DNA of 5,690 bases from Thermoplasmatota archaeon (GTDB lineage Archaea > Thermoplasmatota > JAQUQK01): NCBI GenBank assembly GCA_028716125.1, contig JAQUQK010000127.1, positions 1 through 5,690 on the forward strand, read 5' to 3'. Shown one piece after another: positions 5,156 through 5,690 of this stretch (positions are counted from its first letter, which is position 1; each line of letters starts with the position of its first letter). A program made the translations under genes and the position numbers. Under the pieces are notes generated by a model. That model had not been told where the DNA came from and did no database searches. It saw nothing but the letters and a program-made list of their open reading frames with translations.

Positions 5156-5166
5156 CTTTATTTAAG
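5156..5166 (-). promoter_or_regulatory. TATA box of the lipoprotein gene
   Basis: The minus strand reads CTTAAATAAAG, centred about 29 nt before the ATG at 5132. It predicts a start site near 5134, so the mRNA is nearly leaderless. This spacing decides between the ATGs at 5150 and 5132. Confidence 0.6.
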
Positions 5167-5179
5167 AGTGTTGCTGTTC

Positions 5180-5210
5180 AAAAAAAAGAAACGAGAGAAA
5201 TTGGAAAAAA
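5180..5210 (-). terminator. T-tract terminator of the right-edge gene
   Basis: After the TAA at 5211-5213 the minus strand carries T6 (5205-5210) and T8 (5180-5187). It includes the 13-nt TTTTTCCAATTTC also found after the neighbouring lipoprotein gene. Confidence 0.6.
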
Positions 5211-5690
5211 TTAAGGTGTGATCCCAGTATACCCATTTGCAGGTGGAGCATTGTAGAATACCGAGATGTACGATGTCCATGGCTGCATTATCGCCGTACC
5301 GGAATCAGGACCGTAAGCATACAGACTGAAGTCTCCGCCGTCAGTAGCATAATTTTTGAGTTCTTTTTCGGTAACTACTATCTTAATCGGGCTGTCTGCC
5401 GATGCACCTGACCAATAGCTGCCTCCGCCGGTAATTCCCCCGTAATCAGGCGCGTTCAACTGGAAACTAAGTCCTCCCGTGCTTCCTGTGCTAGGAGTCC
5501 AGACAATCTCTATGATAATGCCTTTGCATTTTGGCTCCACGGTAAATGTATAACTCTGGTCTTCACCGACGATCGACCCGGTTCCGGTAATGGAAAATAC
5601 GGCTCCCGGATTGACTCCTCCGGCAGAGCATGTCAATTGTCCATCGTCAGTATATTTTACTATTCTTGGTTCATTAGTCGCGTTTCCAGT
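5211..5690 (-). CDS. C-terminal part of a paralogous surface protein with GNAT linker (runs off right edge)
   Basis: The frame is open from the right edge to TAA at 5211-5213, giving 159 visible residues. A TTG at 5636 could be mistaken for a start, but reading continues upstream as TGNATNEPRIVKYTDDGQ, so the true start lies outside the window. The first visible residues repeat the GNAT sequon motif of the neighbouring lipoprotein, and the two genes share 14 identical nucleotides there (4849-4862 and 5677-5690). The rest is an all-beta domain with PPC-like character (DQSYTFTVEP and IEIVWTPSTG), alignable by eye with QYTWTFNTEP in the neighbour. Two Cys (TCS, KCK) could form a disulfide. It is probably a surface lipoprotein too, but the signal peptide is not visible. 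Confidence 0.7.
   Translation of the reverse strand, partial: TGNATNEPRIVKYTDDGQLTCSAGGVNPGAVFSITGTGSIVGEDQSYTFTVEPKCKGIIIEIVWTPSTGSTGGLSFQLNAPDYGGITGGGSYWSGASADSPIKIVVTEKELKNYATDGGDFSLYAYGPDSGTAIMQPWTSYISVFYNAPPANGYTGITP

Overview
The window looks archaeal, most likely from a small-genome DPANN-type lineage such as Micrarchaeota or Diapherotrites; that placement is an inference from style, not from a marker gene. The signs are a DUF373 membrane protein (a family known essentially from archaea), a HerA/DUF87-type ATPase, a lipoprotein with an N-glycosylation-sequon linker, and start codons sitting about 25-31 nt downstream of TATA boxes, as in archaeal leaderless transcripts. No rRNA, tRNA, CRISPR array or insertion sequence was found.

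Left part (1-439): the first 37 codons of a minus-strand membrane or secreted protein with an N-terminal Cys cluster. It is preceded by a perfect GGAGG ribosome binding site, a GC-rich leader of about 140-170 nt that can fold into two hairpin domains, and two tandem minus-strand TATA boxes. This leader is the best candidate for an undescribed regulatory RNA here. A further imperfect hairpin (347-390) lies just upstream of a plus-strand TATA box.

Middle left (440-1028): no large gene. There are three candidate plus-strand small ORFs of 40, 45 and 44 codons. Two of them have TATA boxes at leaderless spacing. A triple 9-bp repeat (TGTTGACT) with one inverted copy lies between the first and second.

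Core (1135-4329): a DUF373 six-helix membrane protein on the plus strand, convergent with a 692-residue HerA/FtsK-superfamily ATPase on the minus strand, 33 nt apart.

Right part (4419-5690): two tandem minus-strand genes for surface proteins. The complete one is a lipoprotein: signal peptide, SGC lipobox, Gly/Ser/Asn/Thr linker with five consecutive GNxT pentapeptides, and a C-terminal beta-sandwich resembling PPC domains. The other runs off the right edge, starts inside the same GNAT linker motif, has a related C-terminal domain and shares a 13-nt terminator motif, so the pair looks like a tandem duplication.

Most genes appear to be separate single-gene transcription units, each with its own TATA box or T-tract terminator; no operon is evident. 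Nothing in the sequence ties the ATPase, DUF373 protein and lipoproteins into one pathway.
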